A model generated the notes under the pieces. It ran no database searches, was not told the origin of the DNA, and was given only the letters and a program-made list of their open reading frames with translations. The position numbers and the translations under genes are program-made. From Polyporus tsugae (Eukaryota; Basidiomycota; Agaricomycetes; Polyporales; Polyporaceae), in the NCBI GenBank assembly GCA_024305745.1, contig JAHRBS010000010.1, forward strand, positions 1,805,501-1,869,500: a stretch of DNA of 64,000 nucleotides, written 5' to 3'. Numbering within the stretch: the first letter of the stretch is position 1; every line of letters begins with the position of its first letter. Of this stretch, positions 1 through 10,433 are shown piece by piece.

Positions 1-536
1 GCGACCGGATGGGAGGGCATGCGCACCGCGACTGTGGACTGGTTCGCGGTGATGATTGGGGGCACGATGGATGGGTCGTTCGGGAAGAGAAGGGTGAGGG
101 GGCCGGGCCAGAAATGCTTCATGAGAACCTCGTACGTGTGGGAGGGTGCGTACCCCTTCGGAAGGACTTTGAGCAGCATCTCGCGCGACGAGACGTGCAC
201 GATGAGCGGATTGTCTGCGGGCCGGCCTTTGGTTGAGAAGATGCGCGCGACGGCGATGGGGTCGAGCGCGACAGCGCCAAGCCCATAGACCGTCTCGGTC
301 GGGAAGGCGACGGTTTGGAGGGCGCGGAGGTCCGAGGATGCGCGTTGCAAAGCCTCCAACGTCTCGGATGACGAGATCTCCGGTTTGTCTGCGGGGAACG
401 ACACCGACGCAGTATCGCATTTCAGGACCTCCGTCGTGAATGTCATCGTGGCGCGAGTGTTTGGGAGGCGCGCCGGAACAGTCGTGGGGGTTCGCCGGGA
501 TATAGTGTTACGGAGGAGACTCTTGAAACGGTTCAT
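1..536 (-). CDS. SUA5: Threonylcarbamoyl-AMP synthase (Sua5/YrdC), N-terminal part, cut by window edge
   Basis: Sua5 makes threonylcarbamoyl-AMP from threonine, bicarbonate and ATP, the first step of t6A37 formation on ANN-decoding tRNAs. Reading leftwards, the open frame shows the YrdC hallmarks: FPTETVYGLGA, then KGRPADNPLIVHV, then FWPGPLTLLF, then VAVRMPSHPV at the window edge. There are two in-frame ATGs, at 536 and 446. The 30 residues between them are rich in Arg, Ser and Thr with no acidic residue (starts MNRFKSLLRNTISRR), typical of a mitochondrial presequence. The downstream start gives the usual cytosolic N-terminus. Sua5/YRDC is known to serve both compartments, so both starts may be used. 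No intron is seen in the visible part. The family assignment is firm; start usage is inference. Confidence 0.93.
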   Translation of the reverse strand, partial: MNRFKSLLRNTISRRTPTTVPARLPNTRATMTFTTEVLKCDTASVSFPADKPEISSSETLEALQRASSDLRALQTVAFPTETVYGLGAVALDPIAVARIFSTKGRPADNPLIVHVSSREMLLKVLPKGYAPSHTYEVLMKHFWPGPLTLLFPNDPSIVPPIITANQSTVAVRMPSHPV

Positions 537-906
537 GCACAGGAGTCACAGACGAGATAGAACCACAGGAGAGGATCGAGTAGATGTCGCTGCCAGAATT
601 CGCGCCGCCATCGTCCAAAGTTTCAAGTCACACCGGCGCTGACCTCACATCTTCCGCGTCTACCACCCACAAGCGCCTGCAGTGCTTGCGAAATTTGCCA
701 TGTCCCAGGCTCGAACCCGTGCGCTGTCCACCTCCGCCTTGCAGGACGGTCGCATATAAATCAAGTCCCACATCGAAACAGCCTAGCCATGATGCATACA
801 TCTCATTTGCTGACCATACACAACGACATAAAACACGAGAACACAGAGCAGTACCAAGGGACCGAGATACCGAAACAGATGGCAGGGGCAAACGGGACGT
901 CTCCAT
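537..906. other. Intergenic gap between SUA5 start and U1-C stop
   Basis: About 370 bases holding the SUA5 upstream region and the 3' end of the U1-C gene, both on the minus strand. Short open frames here lack family motifs. An AT-rich ATATAAATC stretch lies near 752. I see no RNA gene or repeat. Confidence 0.5.
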
Positions 907-1872
907 TTACCTTCCTCCCATCATCCTCATCCTGTCGGGATGCATACCAGGTGCAGGGGGACCACCGGGCTCACCGTTCGCAGGCGGCGGACCCTGGCCT
1001 GGGTTGAACCCGTTCGGAGGGCCGCCGAAGTTACCTGAAGGCAGGCCACCCGGTCCGCCAGGTGGCCCAGGCGGGAATAGCGGGCGGTTTTGCCCTGGCG
1101 GTCCACCAGGAAGCCCGCCTGCGTTAGCGCTCGGAGGGAAGGGAGGCATTCCTAGACCTACTGGTCAGTGTACGCGCGTGTGCACCAAGTCTGATTGTAC
1201 TCACCCGGCGGTGGGAATCCACCCGGACCCATGCCTGGAGGACCCATGCCAGGAGGAGGGGCCATGTTCGGAGGGAAAGGAGGCGCACCTGGGGGGCCCA
1301 TCATGCCGGGAGGTGGGGGCATACCTCCTGGGCCGGGAGGCATTGGCGGACGACCTACAGGCCATCAGGAATTGGGGATGAGTCAGGAACGTAGAACAAG
1401 ACGTACCACCGAATGGAGGAGGACCGCCAAACCCAGGAGGAGGCGCGCCGTAGCCCATGGGAGGACCACCGAACGGCGGACCGGGAGGAGCTAGATGCTG
1501 AGGACCAAATCCAAACCCACCAGGAGGAGGAGGGTTACCGCTCTCGTATGCAGCTGTGATCTGGTCAATGATGCTCTGTGCCTTGTCGTGACCGAGTGCT
1601 GGACACAATGTCAGGTAGTGCGCATATCGGGAAAATACCTTCAAGCTCACAAGCGTAGTAATCTCTAACGTTGGCGAGGTGATTCCGACCGCTGTTGTGG
1701 GCCTTTCGAACTGCAGGAAGGGGTCAGCTCCGTTCGAAACATTGCTCGAGACATGTGCATACCCGACGCGGAGTCGTGGGTCAAGAAGACATCGCAATAG
1801 TCACAGTAATGTTTCTGTGAGGTGCATGTCAGCTCCTGGACACAGCGTAGACTGAAACGTACGCACTGGCAT
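907..1872 (-). CDS. U1 snRNP protein C
   Basis: U1-C is a core protein of the U1 snRNP that stabilises pairing of U1 snRNA with the 5' splice site. Six exons fit: 1872-1867, 1814-1763, 1710-1651, 1598-1407, 1354-1205 and 1157-907, giving 236 residues. Exon 1 holds only ATG CCA. Exon 2 continues with KHYCDYCDVFLTHDSAS and exon 3 with VRKAHNSGRNHLANVRDYYA, forming the C2H2-type U1-C zinc finger. Exon 4 gives the conserved helix with KAQSIIDQITAAYESG. The remainder is a long Pro/Gly/Met-rich tail as in other U1-C proteins. It is divergently transcribed from LSM3. The yeast counterpart is YHC1, the animal one SNRPC. The six-nucleotide first coding exon is unusual but restores the expected MPK start. 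Confidence 0.95.
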
Positions 1873-2050
1873 GGTGGCGGGAGTGGACCGTGTTGGAGGG
1901 AGGCGACAGGCAGAGGAAATGCGCGCTTAGAGAACCGCGTTTTCACCGGAGTTCCAATACTGATCACGTGGGTTCACTCTGAAGGCGCCGATACCGTGCT
2001 CCTGCTCCTTCGAGTCCTTGTCACTGTGATCTTCCGTTCGCTGCTTCGAC
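1873..2050. promoter_or_regulatory. Shared bidirectional promoter of U1-C and LSM3
   Basis: Only 178 bases separate the two divergent start codons, so the 5' UTRs and promoters of both RNA-processing genes must share or overlap here. No canonical TATA box was recognised. A CACGTG-like E-box core (tcacgtgg) lies near 1964-1971. Confidence 0.6.
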
Positions 2051-2517
2051 ATGGACGCCTCTTCCAACGGGATCCAAGAACCTTTTGACCTCATCCGTCT
2101 CTCCCTCAGTGAACGCGTGTTTGTGAAACTTCGCGGCGATCGCGAACTTTCGGGTGTCTTACATGTCTGTCTTATGCACGGAAGCTACCCTTGCGCGCAC
2201 TGACTGAATGCTCTCTTCGCCAGGCATACGATGGACATATGAACTTGATCCTGAGCGACGTGGAGGAGACCATCATGGTTGTGGACCAGGTTGAGGGAGC
2301 ACCAGAAGGTCACAGTACCGTAAATGTGAGTGATAGCAACCGTGGACACCGAGTTTCCAAAATGACAAATGACCCACAAGATTGCGAAGCGGAAAATGGA
2401 GATGCTTTTTGTCAGAGGAGACGGTGTCATACTGGTACGTAGTTGTCTTTCACAGATGGCCAGGCGACCTCATCCAATCCTGTTCAATGGCAGGTCTCTC
2501 CACCATCCCGGACATAG
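2051..2517 (+). CDS. LSM3: U6 snRNA-associated Sm-like protein LSm3
   Basis: LSm3 is a subunit of the LSm1-7 (mRNA decapping) and LSm2-8 (U6 snRNA) rings. Four exons fit: 2051-2164, 2224-2325, 2381-2434 and 2494-2517, giving 97 residues, close to the usual ~90-102. Sm1 motif: [20 protein letters not shown] then [15 protein letters not shown]; Sm2 motif: [12 protein letters not shown], ending SPPSRT. The first donor is GTCTGT, a weak non-consensus 5' splice site; the last exon codes for only seven residues plus stop. The gene sits head-to-head with U1-C. Confidence is high because every junction restores the conserved family sequence. Confidence 0.95.
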
Positions 2518-2939
2518 ATGCATCACTCTCACCTCACGGCCAACGTCACGCCCATCTTTTATCTCCTCGCCTGCTATTGACTGCATGCATTGTATCCAAC
2601 TTGTATCCTAGGACCATACTCTCTCCACTCCACGAGGGAGTTTCATTCGATCACCCAGTTACGTCTTCCAAGGTTAGTGTATCTATTATACAATGATGAA
2701 ACAACCCGAATGGACCCGTCATGTTTTCCCCACAATGTCTACCTCCGTTGTCGTCCGGTCTTCGGTAGAAGCCTGCGTTGTAAAACTTGGAGTGGTCGTG
2801 GATAATAGCGAGGTTGACGCCTTGACCTCGAGACGGGGAGCGTCGTCGTCAGACTCCGGAGCGACCGCGCCTTTCGGCCATGTTCCTTCGTGAATCCATC
2901 CTGCTTGTAGGATTCTTATCTTGAGGATATATTGAAGGA
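2518..2939. other. Region between LSM3 stop and the unknown minus gene
   Basis: Convergent 3' regions. The stretch 2719-2910 could be a last exon of the minus-strand gene (see that entry). Otherwise nothing recognised. Confidence 0.4.
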
Positions 2940-3500
2940 TCAATCAACTGAGTACGTCGCGAACCACAATCGACGTACGACAAGTGCAAGAGGCAAGCGA
3001 TGTTTGAGTTTTGCGCCGCCAGTCAACCCACGCCATACTCTATCAACACCGGCACCCCACACCTCGTCGTCTTCCAACGCACCAGGTTTGGCGAGAAGGG
3101 TCTCCAGTCTCCGGCGGGATGGGTTCGGTTCGGTCGGGCAGGGTGGGCTTGATCCAGGCATCCACCAAAGGGCTCTCCGAGCAGCGAAATGATCAGCACC
3201 TGGAGGTGGCAAACCGGCTGTGGCGAGACGTTCTTCGAACGGAGACATAGATGGGTTGGGGGACTGGCTCGTGAAGGTGAGCGGAGGGCTTAAATTGTCC
3301 GAATCGAATGGAGGACGGGGTGTCACATGTGATGGGGCCCGCAACTCAAGGGCTCGCAAGGGAGGGGTCCGGAGGATGTGTGGGCGTACATTTTGGCCGT
3401 CGTCGGGAGATGAGGGCACAGTGACGACTATGACAGCGGGAGGCGGAGACAGGTCTGAGTACTGGGGCTCTAATAGAAAGCTTTCACTTAGAGTTTGCAT
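2940..3500 (-). CDS. Unknown protein, low complexity, basidiomycete-type
   Basis: I do not recognise a family. The frame starts with ATG at 3500 (MQTLSESFLLEPQYSDLSPP) and runs about 186 codons. It is rich in Pro, Ser and Arg, with a more ordered stretch near its end containing ARRALWWMPGSS and RRRLETLLAKPGALEDDE. This Trp-rich segment is the part most likely conserved. The frame ends at 2940 if unspliced. Alternatively a GTACGT donor near 2975 could splice to an acceptor near 2908 and extend the gene to about 2719, where an open frame with a Ser/Thr-rich end lies. It is divergent from GRR1, with 178 bases between the start codons. Existence of a gene is likely; the 3' end is uncertain. Confidence 0.55.
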   Translation of the reverse strand: MQTLSESFLLEPQYSDLSPPPAVIVVTVPSSPDDGQNVRPHILRTPPLRALELRAPSHVTPRPPFDSDNLSPPLTFTSQSPNPSMSPFEERLATAGLPPPGADHFAARRALWWMPGSSPPCPTEPNPSRRRLETLLAKPGALEDDEVWGAGVDRVWRGLTGGAKLKHRLPLALVVRRLWFATYSVD

Positions 3501-3678
3501 GGCGGACCGCACAGTGGATTTCCCGACACGGCAACTTGAATGTGCTCTGTTGCTGACGTAAGCGGAATACAAGGGAGATGGGACCACGTGCGGCTATCAC
3601 CGCTGCGACTCGTCCAACAATCCCAAGGTTGCACTTGCACCAAGTCCTCAGGTCTCCTCTTCCCTCCCTTCTCCTGCC

Positions 3679-6556
3679 ATGTACTCCAGCCATTCCCCCG
3701 CACAATCCAACACATCCCTCTCAGATGAAGAAGACGACTTCAACCACCACAAGTCCGCCTTCTTCCGGGACACAGACTCTGACCCCGCCGCCCTCATAAC
3801 CCCTGCTCAATGGTGCTCCCGCCGAGGCTCGCTCCCCTTGAAGACCCCACCCTCTCAGGCAGATCGTTTGCCTCCCGAAATCCTCATCCACATCCTGAGG
3901 CATCTCCATTCTTCGCGCGATCTCTACCATGCGCTGCTCGTTTCCCGGGCGTGGTGCGAATGCTCGGTCGAACTCCTTTGGTATCGCCCAAGTTTTTCCA
4001 AGCTACATACCCTCGTCAAGATGATGCGCGTACTATCCAGGGACGACTCCACATTCGTGTATGCGCAATTCATCCGCCGACTCAACTTCCTCTGCATCGG
4101 CAACGACCTCACCGATACCCTATTTTCCCGCTTGGCACAATGCGTCCGTCTGGAACGCCTCACCCTCATCAATTGCACATCTTTGTCCGACGAGGGCCTT
4201 ATGCGTGTCCTTCCACATTGTCCCAGCCTCGTGGCTCTAGACCTCACCGGAGTTTCCGAGGTTAGGGACAAGTCCATTGTCGCCCTCGCGTCCTCTGCAA
4301 AGCGCTTGCAGGGAATCAACCTAACCGGTTGCAAGAAGCTGACAGATAAATCCGTCTTTGCCCTCGCCGCAAACTGTCCTCTCCTTCGCCGTGTCAAGCT
4401 CAGCAACGTCGAACATGTCACGGACCCGTCGATATCCGCACTCGCGCGCTCGTGCCTCCTGCTGCTCGAGATCGATCTCAACAATTGCAAAAACATCACC
4501 AACACCGCCGTTCGGGATCTATGGACGTATTCGGTGCAGATGCGGGAGATGCGCTTGTCGCAATGCGTCGAGCTCACGGACGCAGCTTTCCCATCCTCGC
4601 CCAAGCGCGACATCTTCCCCCCTACCTCGAACCCCTTTTCGTCCACCCCCTTTCCAGCAACCGAGCCCCCTCCTCTGCGCGTTTCGCAACCATTCGAGCA
4701 GCTTCGAATGCTCGACCTCACGGCTTGCTCCCAGATCACCGACGACGCGATTGAGGGCATCGTCTCGGTTGCTCCCAAGATCCGCAATCTCGTGCTAGCG
4801 AAATGTTCTCAACTCACAGACAGTGCTGTGGAGAGCATTTGCAAGCTAGGCAAGGGATTGCACTATCTTCATCTGGGCCATGCACAGGCGATCACGGATC
4901 GGTCTATCAACAGCCTTGTGAGGTCCTGCACGCGATTGCGCTATATCGACCTTGCCAGTAAGTGCGCCACCGCGTCTCGCAGCTTGCGTCACATGTTTGA
5001 CGCGTTTTTGGTCAAGATTGTTTGCAGCTCACAGACATGTCGGTCTTCGAACTGTCAACCCTGCAGAAACTACGTCGTATCGGCCTTGTTCGCGTCAACA
5101 ACCTCACGGATCAGGCAATACAAGCCCTAGGGGAGCGGCACGCGACGCTGGAACGCATCCATCTATCGTACTGCGACCAGATATCCGTCATGGCCGTCCA
5201 CTTCCTGTTGCAAAAGCTACCGAAGCTAACTCATCTGAGTCTTACGGGTATTCCTGCCTTCCGTCGCGCCGAGTTACAACAATTCTGTCGTCCGCCGCCT
5301 TCAGTAAGTGGCCCTTGCCCGTGGTTCTCGATTGCGATACTCACCCACTTGAAATGCAGGATTTCAACACCACGCAAAGAGCGGCTTTCTGCGTCTACTC
5401 GGGAAAAGGTGTAGCGGAACTTCGGGACTTCCTCGCCGACCTTTTCGCGTCCATCACCAACGAACTGGCGACGTCTAATGACACGGACTACGACGACGAC
5501 TTCGAGGACGAGGCGCACGACCACTACCACTCGTCTCGCTCTAGAGCTCCTGGTCCTGATATCCTGGACGAGGATGAGGACGATGACGACGCTGCGTCCG
5601 ACGAGATGGGGCTGCAAGAGAACGGTGACGTGCATAACACTCCTCGATTGCCTGAGCGCACACCAATCCCTCCAGAAGATTCTTCTAACCGGACGTTCTA
5701 CCCGCCCATCAGCCGGGAGCTCATGATGACTCGAGAAATAAGACGCAACCCCACACACCGCGCTCAACCTCGTGCCCAATCTGCGAATGCGCCAGCTTGG
5801 CTGAACACCTCGGTGGCACGCTCTCGGCGTGGGTTCGGCCAGCAACCCATTGTCGAGCAATCGACCTCCCCGACGCCGAGCGAGGCGGCATCGAACCGCA
5901 GCGCGGGCACGAATCACTCGACGGGAACAGCTTTCTTTCGCACGTACGCAGACCACCCTCCCGGATCAGCGCGGAACGGAGTTATGACACCCGACCTCGT
6001 TTACGCTGAAATTGGCCACGGACGCGGCTCTGGCCCGGGGCCGAGTACCATTCTCGTCCAAGGCCATGGGAGACGCGAACCACTGATCGAGTCCTCATAC
6101 CCTAGTGCGTCGTCGAGCCCTACACGCCATGTTGCGGCATTGCCTCCGCATTCGAGCATCGGCATGGCTGCAACAGAGGTGTTCAGCGCCCCTCAACGCC
6201 CTTTCCGTCTACACGAACACGATACTCGCATGGAGATACTCCAGGACCATGGCCCCATCCTGCATGATGCGTCCAACTCCTATCTCCGGCCTGACGGCGC
6301 TGTTGGTTTCTCCGTTCTGCGCGAGGCGTCTCCTCCTTCTCCCACCACACGCGAACTGCAGGAGTCTGTGCACTCTGCCCTTGCTGGTACTCCGCTGCTG
6401 GACGGGGACGCGCGGGGAAGGAACGTGAAGCGGACATTGAGGAGCACGTTCGCCGCTGCGGAAACGTTCTTCACTGGACGCGGCTCTGGTGGCAACGCCC
6501 CGGATGGAGCCGCGGGTTTGGCGGGTGGTCGCGACGTCGATCCCCATGGATATTGA
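3679..6556 (+). CDS. GRR1: SCF ubiquitin ligase F-box/LRR protein Grr1
   Basis: Grr1 is the substrate receptor of an SCF E3 ligase that targets phosphorylated proteins such as G1 cyclins and nutrient-signalling factors. Three exons fit: 3679-4957, 5017-5303 and 5360-6556, giving 920 residues. After a disordered N-terminus comes the F-box (about residues 58-105: LPPEILIHILRHLHSSRDLY ... SRAWCECSVELLW). Next are about a dozen AMN1/Grr1-type LRRs, each with a consensus like CxxLTDxxVxxL, and a conserved junction reading YIDLANCLQLTDMSVFEL across intron 1. The last exon codes for about 400 residues that are acidic, then Pro/Ser-rich, and look disordered; this tail is longer than the LRR module needs. 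Assignment rests on the F-box plus LRR order and spacing. Confidence 0.93.
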
Positions 6557-7136
6557 AAAGGCAAAACCTTCTTTGACCCCTCTTCAGCGTGTTTACCCTT
6601 CCCATTGCAAACCCTTGTGCGTTGATTCCGCTCAAGGACCTTTCCTCTTGTCCGTCTCGCCAGCTCGGAGTTGCTGCGAGCGGTCCCGATCTCTCATAAC
6701 TTAATGTTTTCGTCCTCCTTGACATCAATAGCGACTCTTGCTCTCTCGTTGCAGAACACAATGTGGATTCTTTGTCTCTCCCTAGCTCTACTGAATGTAG
6801 TCTTCCCCCATTCCAACCCTCATCGACCGACCTCGACGTCTCTCTCCTGTATGCGCATAACTGTATCATGTAACCCCAGCTCATGGCTAGTCGTGTTGTC
6901 TAGAATTGTGAAATGTTGACAATTGTCAATGTTTCAATTAGTCTACACGTTATTGTCGTGTCCCCTCATTCATGGCAAGCTCATCTGGTCAAGAGCAACG
7001 TCGTTACTGATGTATGTACTGATGATTTGCATCGTGTTGCGCCACATGGGCGCTTAGAGAGACACCTCACCGGAGAGGGTTGGATTTCCACCACAACCTC
7101 GTGCTTTCGGCTTGCTTGTTTATTCTTCGTCTTGCC
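6557..7136. other. Intergenic GRR1-NAA10
   Basis: About 580 bases with the GRR1 3' region and the NAA10 upstream region. T/C-rich tracts near 6700-6840. No gene, RNA or repeat recognised. Confidence 0.5.
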
Positions 7137-7924
7137 ATGGTAAACATCAGGCCAGCAAGGGTAGGTAAGAAGGCGAATGTCGAAAGGGAATCACCGCTGA
7201 CAAGAGCCAGGTAGATGACCTCATGGGTATGCAGGCATGCAACCTGCACAACCTCCCCGAAAACTACACTCTGAAGTACTGTATGTCCACCTCACCGTCG
7301 CAGCGATCGATGCCGACTTCTGAAGGAGTCTGACGACGTGCGTTGCCAAGACATGTACCACTCCCTAACCTGGCCCCAACTTTCCTACGTCGCGGAGGAT
7401 GAGGGCAAGGTCGTGGGGTATATTTTGGCGAAGATGTGAGTGCTCCACTGCAGTCTCGCTGGTGTGGTGGTTCACTGGCATGGTAGGGAAGAGGACGTTT
7501 CCGAAGGCGATGAGCCCCATGGACATGTCACATCTATTTCTGTCTTGCGATCCTACCGTCGTTTGGGTCTCGCAAACCGGCTGATGATTCAGTCTCGTGA
7601 GTGTCTTCTCGTTCCTGCTTTCCCTCGCCCTTCCTTCTCCTTCGTTGATGCGTGAACCGGTTTGACCTTTGGCTGTAGAGGAAGCGATGGCCACTGTGTA
7701 TAAGGCCGCATATGTTTCGCTCCACGTCCGGAAATCAAATCGGGCTGCACTGGGTCTTTACCGCGACACCCTTGGATTCACTGTCAGGGACATCGAAAAA
7801 GGATACTGTGAGTCCGTCCCCCTGACCTGGTAGTTCTCGCTAACTAAGGCTATGGGCGTGCATAGATGCCGATGGCGAAGATGCATACGCAATGCGCCTC
7901 TCGCTCAAGCATCTTGCGAGGTAG
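7137..7924 (+). CDS. NAA10: Catalytic subunit of the NatA N-terminal acetyltransferase
   Basis: Naa10/Ard1 transfers acetyl from acetyl-CoA to the alpha-amino group of nascent chains, working with Naa15 on the ribosome. Six exons fit: 7137-7160, 7211-7280, 7351-7435, 7487-7596, 7679-7807 and 7866-7924, giving 158 residues, the normal size of the GNAT core without the animal tail. The N-terminus reads [20 protein letters not shown], followed by LPENYTLKY and [20 protein letters not shown]. The acetyl-CoA pyrophosphate-binding loop is RSYRRLGLA (R/QxxGxA type) and the C-terminus has [18 protein letters not shown] and [12 protein letters not shown], all hallmark Ard1 sequences. The first exon is only 24 nt. 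The function is secure. Confidence 0.96.
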
Positions 7925-8043
7925 ATAGAGCATGTTGATGTACTTTTACAGCGCAGTGCCAAGCACGTATACAATACAAACTAATACAACGTCCCCTGGT
8001 ACACGAACCCTGTGTCCACCGTCTATGGTGACGAAATTGGTTT

Positions 8044-10167
8044 TCACTTCTTCGCTGGCTGCGCTTCGGACTCTTCTTCCTCGTCTTCATCTTCGTCCTC
8101 ATCTTCGTCCTCATCTTCGTCCTCGTCTTCGTCCTCGTCATCCTCCTCCTCCTCGTCATCCTCATCATCATCGTCCTCTTCCTCTTCTTCGTCTTCCTCT
8201 GCCTCCTCATCGGCCTTAGCCGGGGTGGGAGCTTGTGTGGTCTCAACCTTCTCGGCCATGACGTGTGGCTTCTCCATGACTGGTATGTGTTCCTCGTCCT
8301 CTTCGGACTCGTCGTCCTCGTCATCGTCGTCATCGTCATCGTCCTCGTCAACATATTCTTCCACTTCCTCATCCGCGGGAGGTGGTGGAGCAGCTGGCAC
8401 TGAGGCTGTCGCGGATGCAGCAGCAACAGCAGAGGCAGCAGTGGCTGCTACAGCCGCACTCCTAGCGACCGCGGGCGGGACGACTGCTGTCGTTGAAGCT
8501 AGCTCAGGTTGTCGTGTAGCGACGGATTCACGAACTGCCGCCTTGACGGCATCGGGCTGCTGAGGAGGTGCTCGCGGCTGCGCTTGTGCATTCGGCGGGA
8601 ATTGTGCGTTCGCCTCGGTCCTCCGGTGCGCGTAGACGGCTTCACGAATGAGCTTCGCAGTCACGAGGCCGAGATCGTAGTACCCATCGTTGGTCTTGTT
8701 GTCGAACATGCCTGTGTGCGCCTGGATCTCGTCCGAGGCAAGCGTATTGCGGTTCGGCATGAAGTGCGTGGCCATGGGAGAATTCCGGGGCGGAAGGATG
8801 AGGAATGCCCGTGATTCGGGGTATGCTGGAGGAGTAGCCGGTATGTAGGTATAGAATCTGCATCCGACGCATCCTTGGTATGAGTACTCGTCGATCAAAT
8901 AGAATCGTGTTTCGGGATACTCACGTGTGGAACAACACACCCATGCGCAGCTCGGTCTCAAGCAGTCGGTCGAGCCGTGCCTCCAAGTCCCGTCTGTTCC
9001 AGAGGCTTCCAACGTACTTGAGATGGTCTGTGACCCAAGTATAGCCGACGCCGACTTCTTCGCGCTTGTAATACGCGGTGCCAGCTACCGTCCCTGCGAG
9101 AACCGCACCTCCGATTGCGACGGCTGCGGGAGCAGCCCACTTCTGCCAGAGCGATGTCACTGTCGTCCCTTCCGAAGACTCGGATGTCGGTGTCTTGGGG
9201 GTTGTGGGTGACTTGGGGGCTTCGTCCTTCTCCTTTGGCGCATCTGGACCTGGGGAGGCGTTGGTATCGATGGGAGCGGGGCCAGGAGCGGCGGCGGCAG
9301 CAGCCGCAGCACCCGATGGGGTCTTAGAGCGCCAGGTCTTGAAACTGTTCAGAACGTTTTGGGCTGCACTGATGTATTGCGTGGCTTGGGTAGCGCTGTT
9401 CTTGAAGACATTAGGGTGGAGGCCAAGGTACTACAAGGGAATCGGGTTATCAAAGCAAATATATGGGATGGGATGAATTTACTGGGGTGTCGTACGCTAT
9501 GCACGCGACGATCTTGGGCCAGAGAGGGGCGTGCTTGTCGGGACGTGTGTGGACGAACTCAATGAGAGCATCGGCCGCGAGGAGTCCTCCCATACTGGGT
9601 AGGCATTCAGCATTAGGATGAGGAGCGAAGAAGCACGTATGCGCACCTGTGACCACATAGGACAACCTTCGCCTTCCCTGCTCCGCCATTGGCAATCTCC
9701 CGCTTAACGGTGAGGTCCGTAAGCCAATCTGCGAACCTAACGACGGCTGCATTCTGTTATGGGCTACTTAAGAACCTGAATGCACAATACGGAAGGCAGT
9801 GCGTACGAGCTCGCCCTTAGTCTGTGGAGCGTGAAGGACTGTCAGCTGATAACCATGTATTGGCAAAGCGATAACTATACCTCATAGGCAGGGAAGACGA
9901 CGCTCTCTACGACGGTGTTGTCGATGCTTTCTGACAGGATGTGTCGCAGACGTTGTGGGAACTCGCCAAATGTCGAATCTGCCCCCTTGAAGCTGGTTCC
10001 GGGGTTGTCGTATCATTGAACGATTGCAGTTGCAATGATATGATGCAATAAGGGACGTACCCATGGATGAAGATCAAGAGCACAAGATCGGTCGAGTCAG
10101 TGGTCGCCTGAGGGGTAGTCTGTGCAGTATTCGGCGCAGTTGCCTGAGTCTCACTGGGGTAGGACAT
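8044..10167 (-). CDS. Alpha/beta hydrolase (DUF676/PGAP1-like) with membrane segment and acidic tail
   Basis: Seven exons fit: 10167-10061, 9992-9881, 9821-9807, 9753-9647, 9594-9483, 9430-8925 and 8857-8044, giving 590 residues. The oxyanion strand reads LVLLIFIHGFKG and the nucleophile elbow, rebuilt across an intron, is CGHSMGG, so the catalytic Ser sits in a lipase-type GxSxG. DTPYLGLHP follows, as in DUF676 serine esterases. After the hydrolase comes an Ala/Pro-rich linker, one hydrophobic segment (AAPAAVAIGGAVLAGTVAG), then a conserved globular part (NDGYYDLGLVTAKLIREAV). The C-terminus is a run of Asp/Glu about 50 residues long, then AKK. It is probably membrane-attached; the substrate is unknown. 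The 15-nt third coding exon is unusually small but its junctions keep the frame. Confidence 0.8.
8069..8200. repeat. Trinucleotide-rich Asp/Glu-coding tract
   Basis: Imperfect TCC/TCG/TCA/TCT triplet array on the plus strand, i.e. GAN codons on the minus strand, encoding most of the acidic tail of the hydrolase. A second shorter block lies at about 8297-8350. Such tracts change length easily by replication slippage. Confidence 0.8.
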
Positions 10168-10433
10168 GATGGAGAGGGAGCATAACCATGAATCGAAGAA
10201 CACGAGGAGATCGTGCCTCAAAAGCGTGGCAGTGAGAGCAGCGTGATGGAGCGGCGATGCCGCAGGCGGTAGGCGGCGGGAATTCCCATAAGTACCAGGA
10301 AGCGACGCCCACCCGACGCCACGTGCTCAATACAATTTGGCGTCTATGAGGTATCACGATGACGAGCTGAGCGCTCAGCAGTGCCTTGCTCACGTCCCTC
10401 GCTCACACCAATTCACTCCCTCTTGTGTCCACC

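Noticed and set aside
688..745. tRNA-like B-box (GGGTTCGAGCC on the minus strand)
   Set aside because: No A-box at the right distance, T-stem does not pair, and no acceptor stem is present.
584..1494. Plus-strand Pro/Gly-rich frames opposite U1-C
   Set aside because: They are complements of the Pro/Gly tail of U1-C, without introns or conserved motifs.
8012..8563. 183-codon plus-strand frame with a long poly-Ser run
   Set aside because: It is the complement of the Asp/Glu tail codons of the hydrolase; no other sign of a gene.
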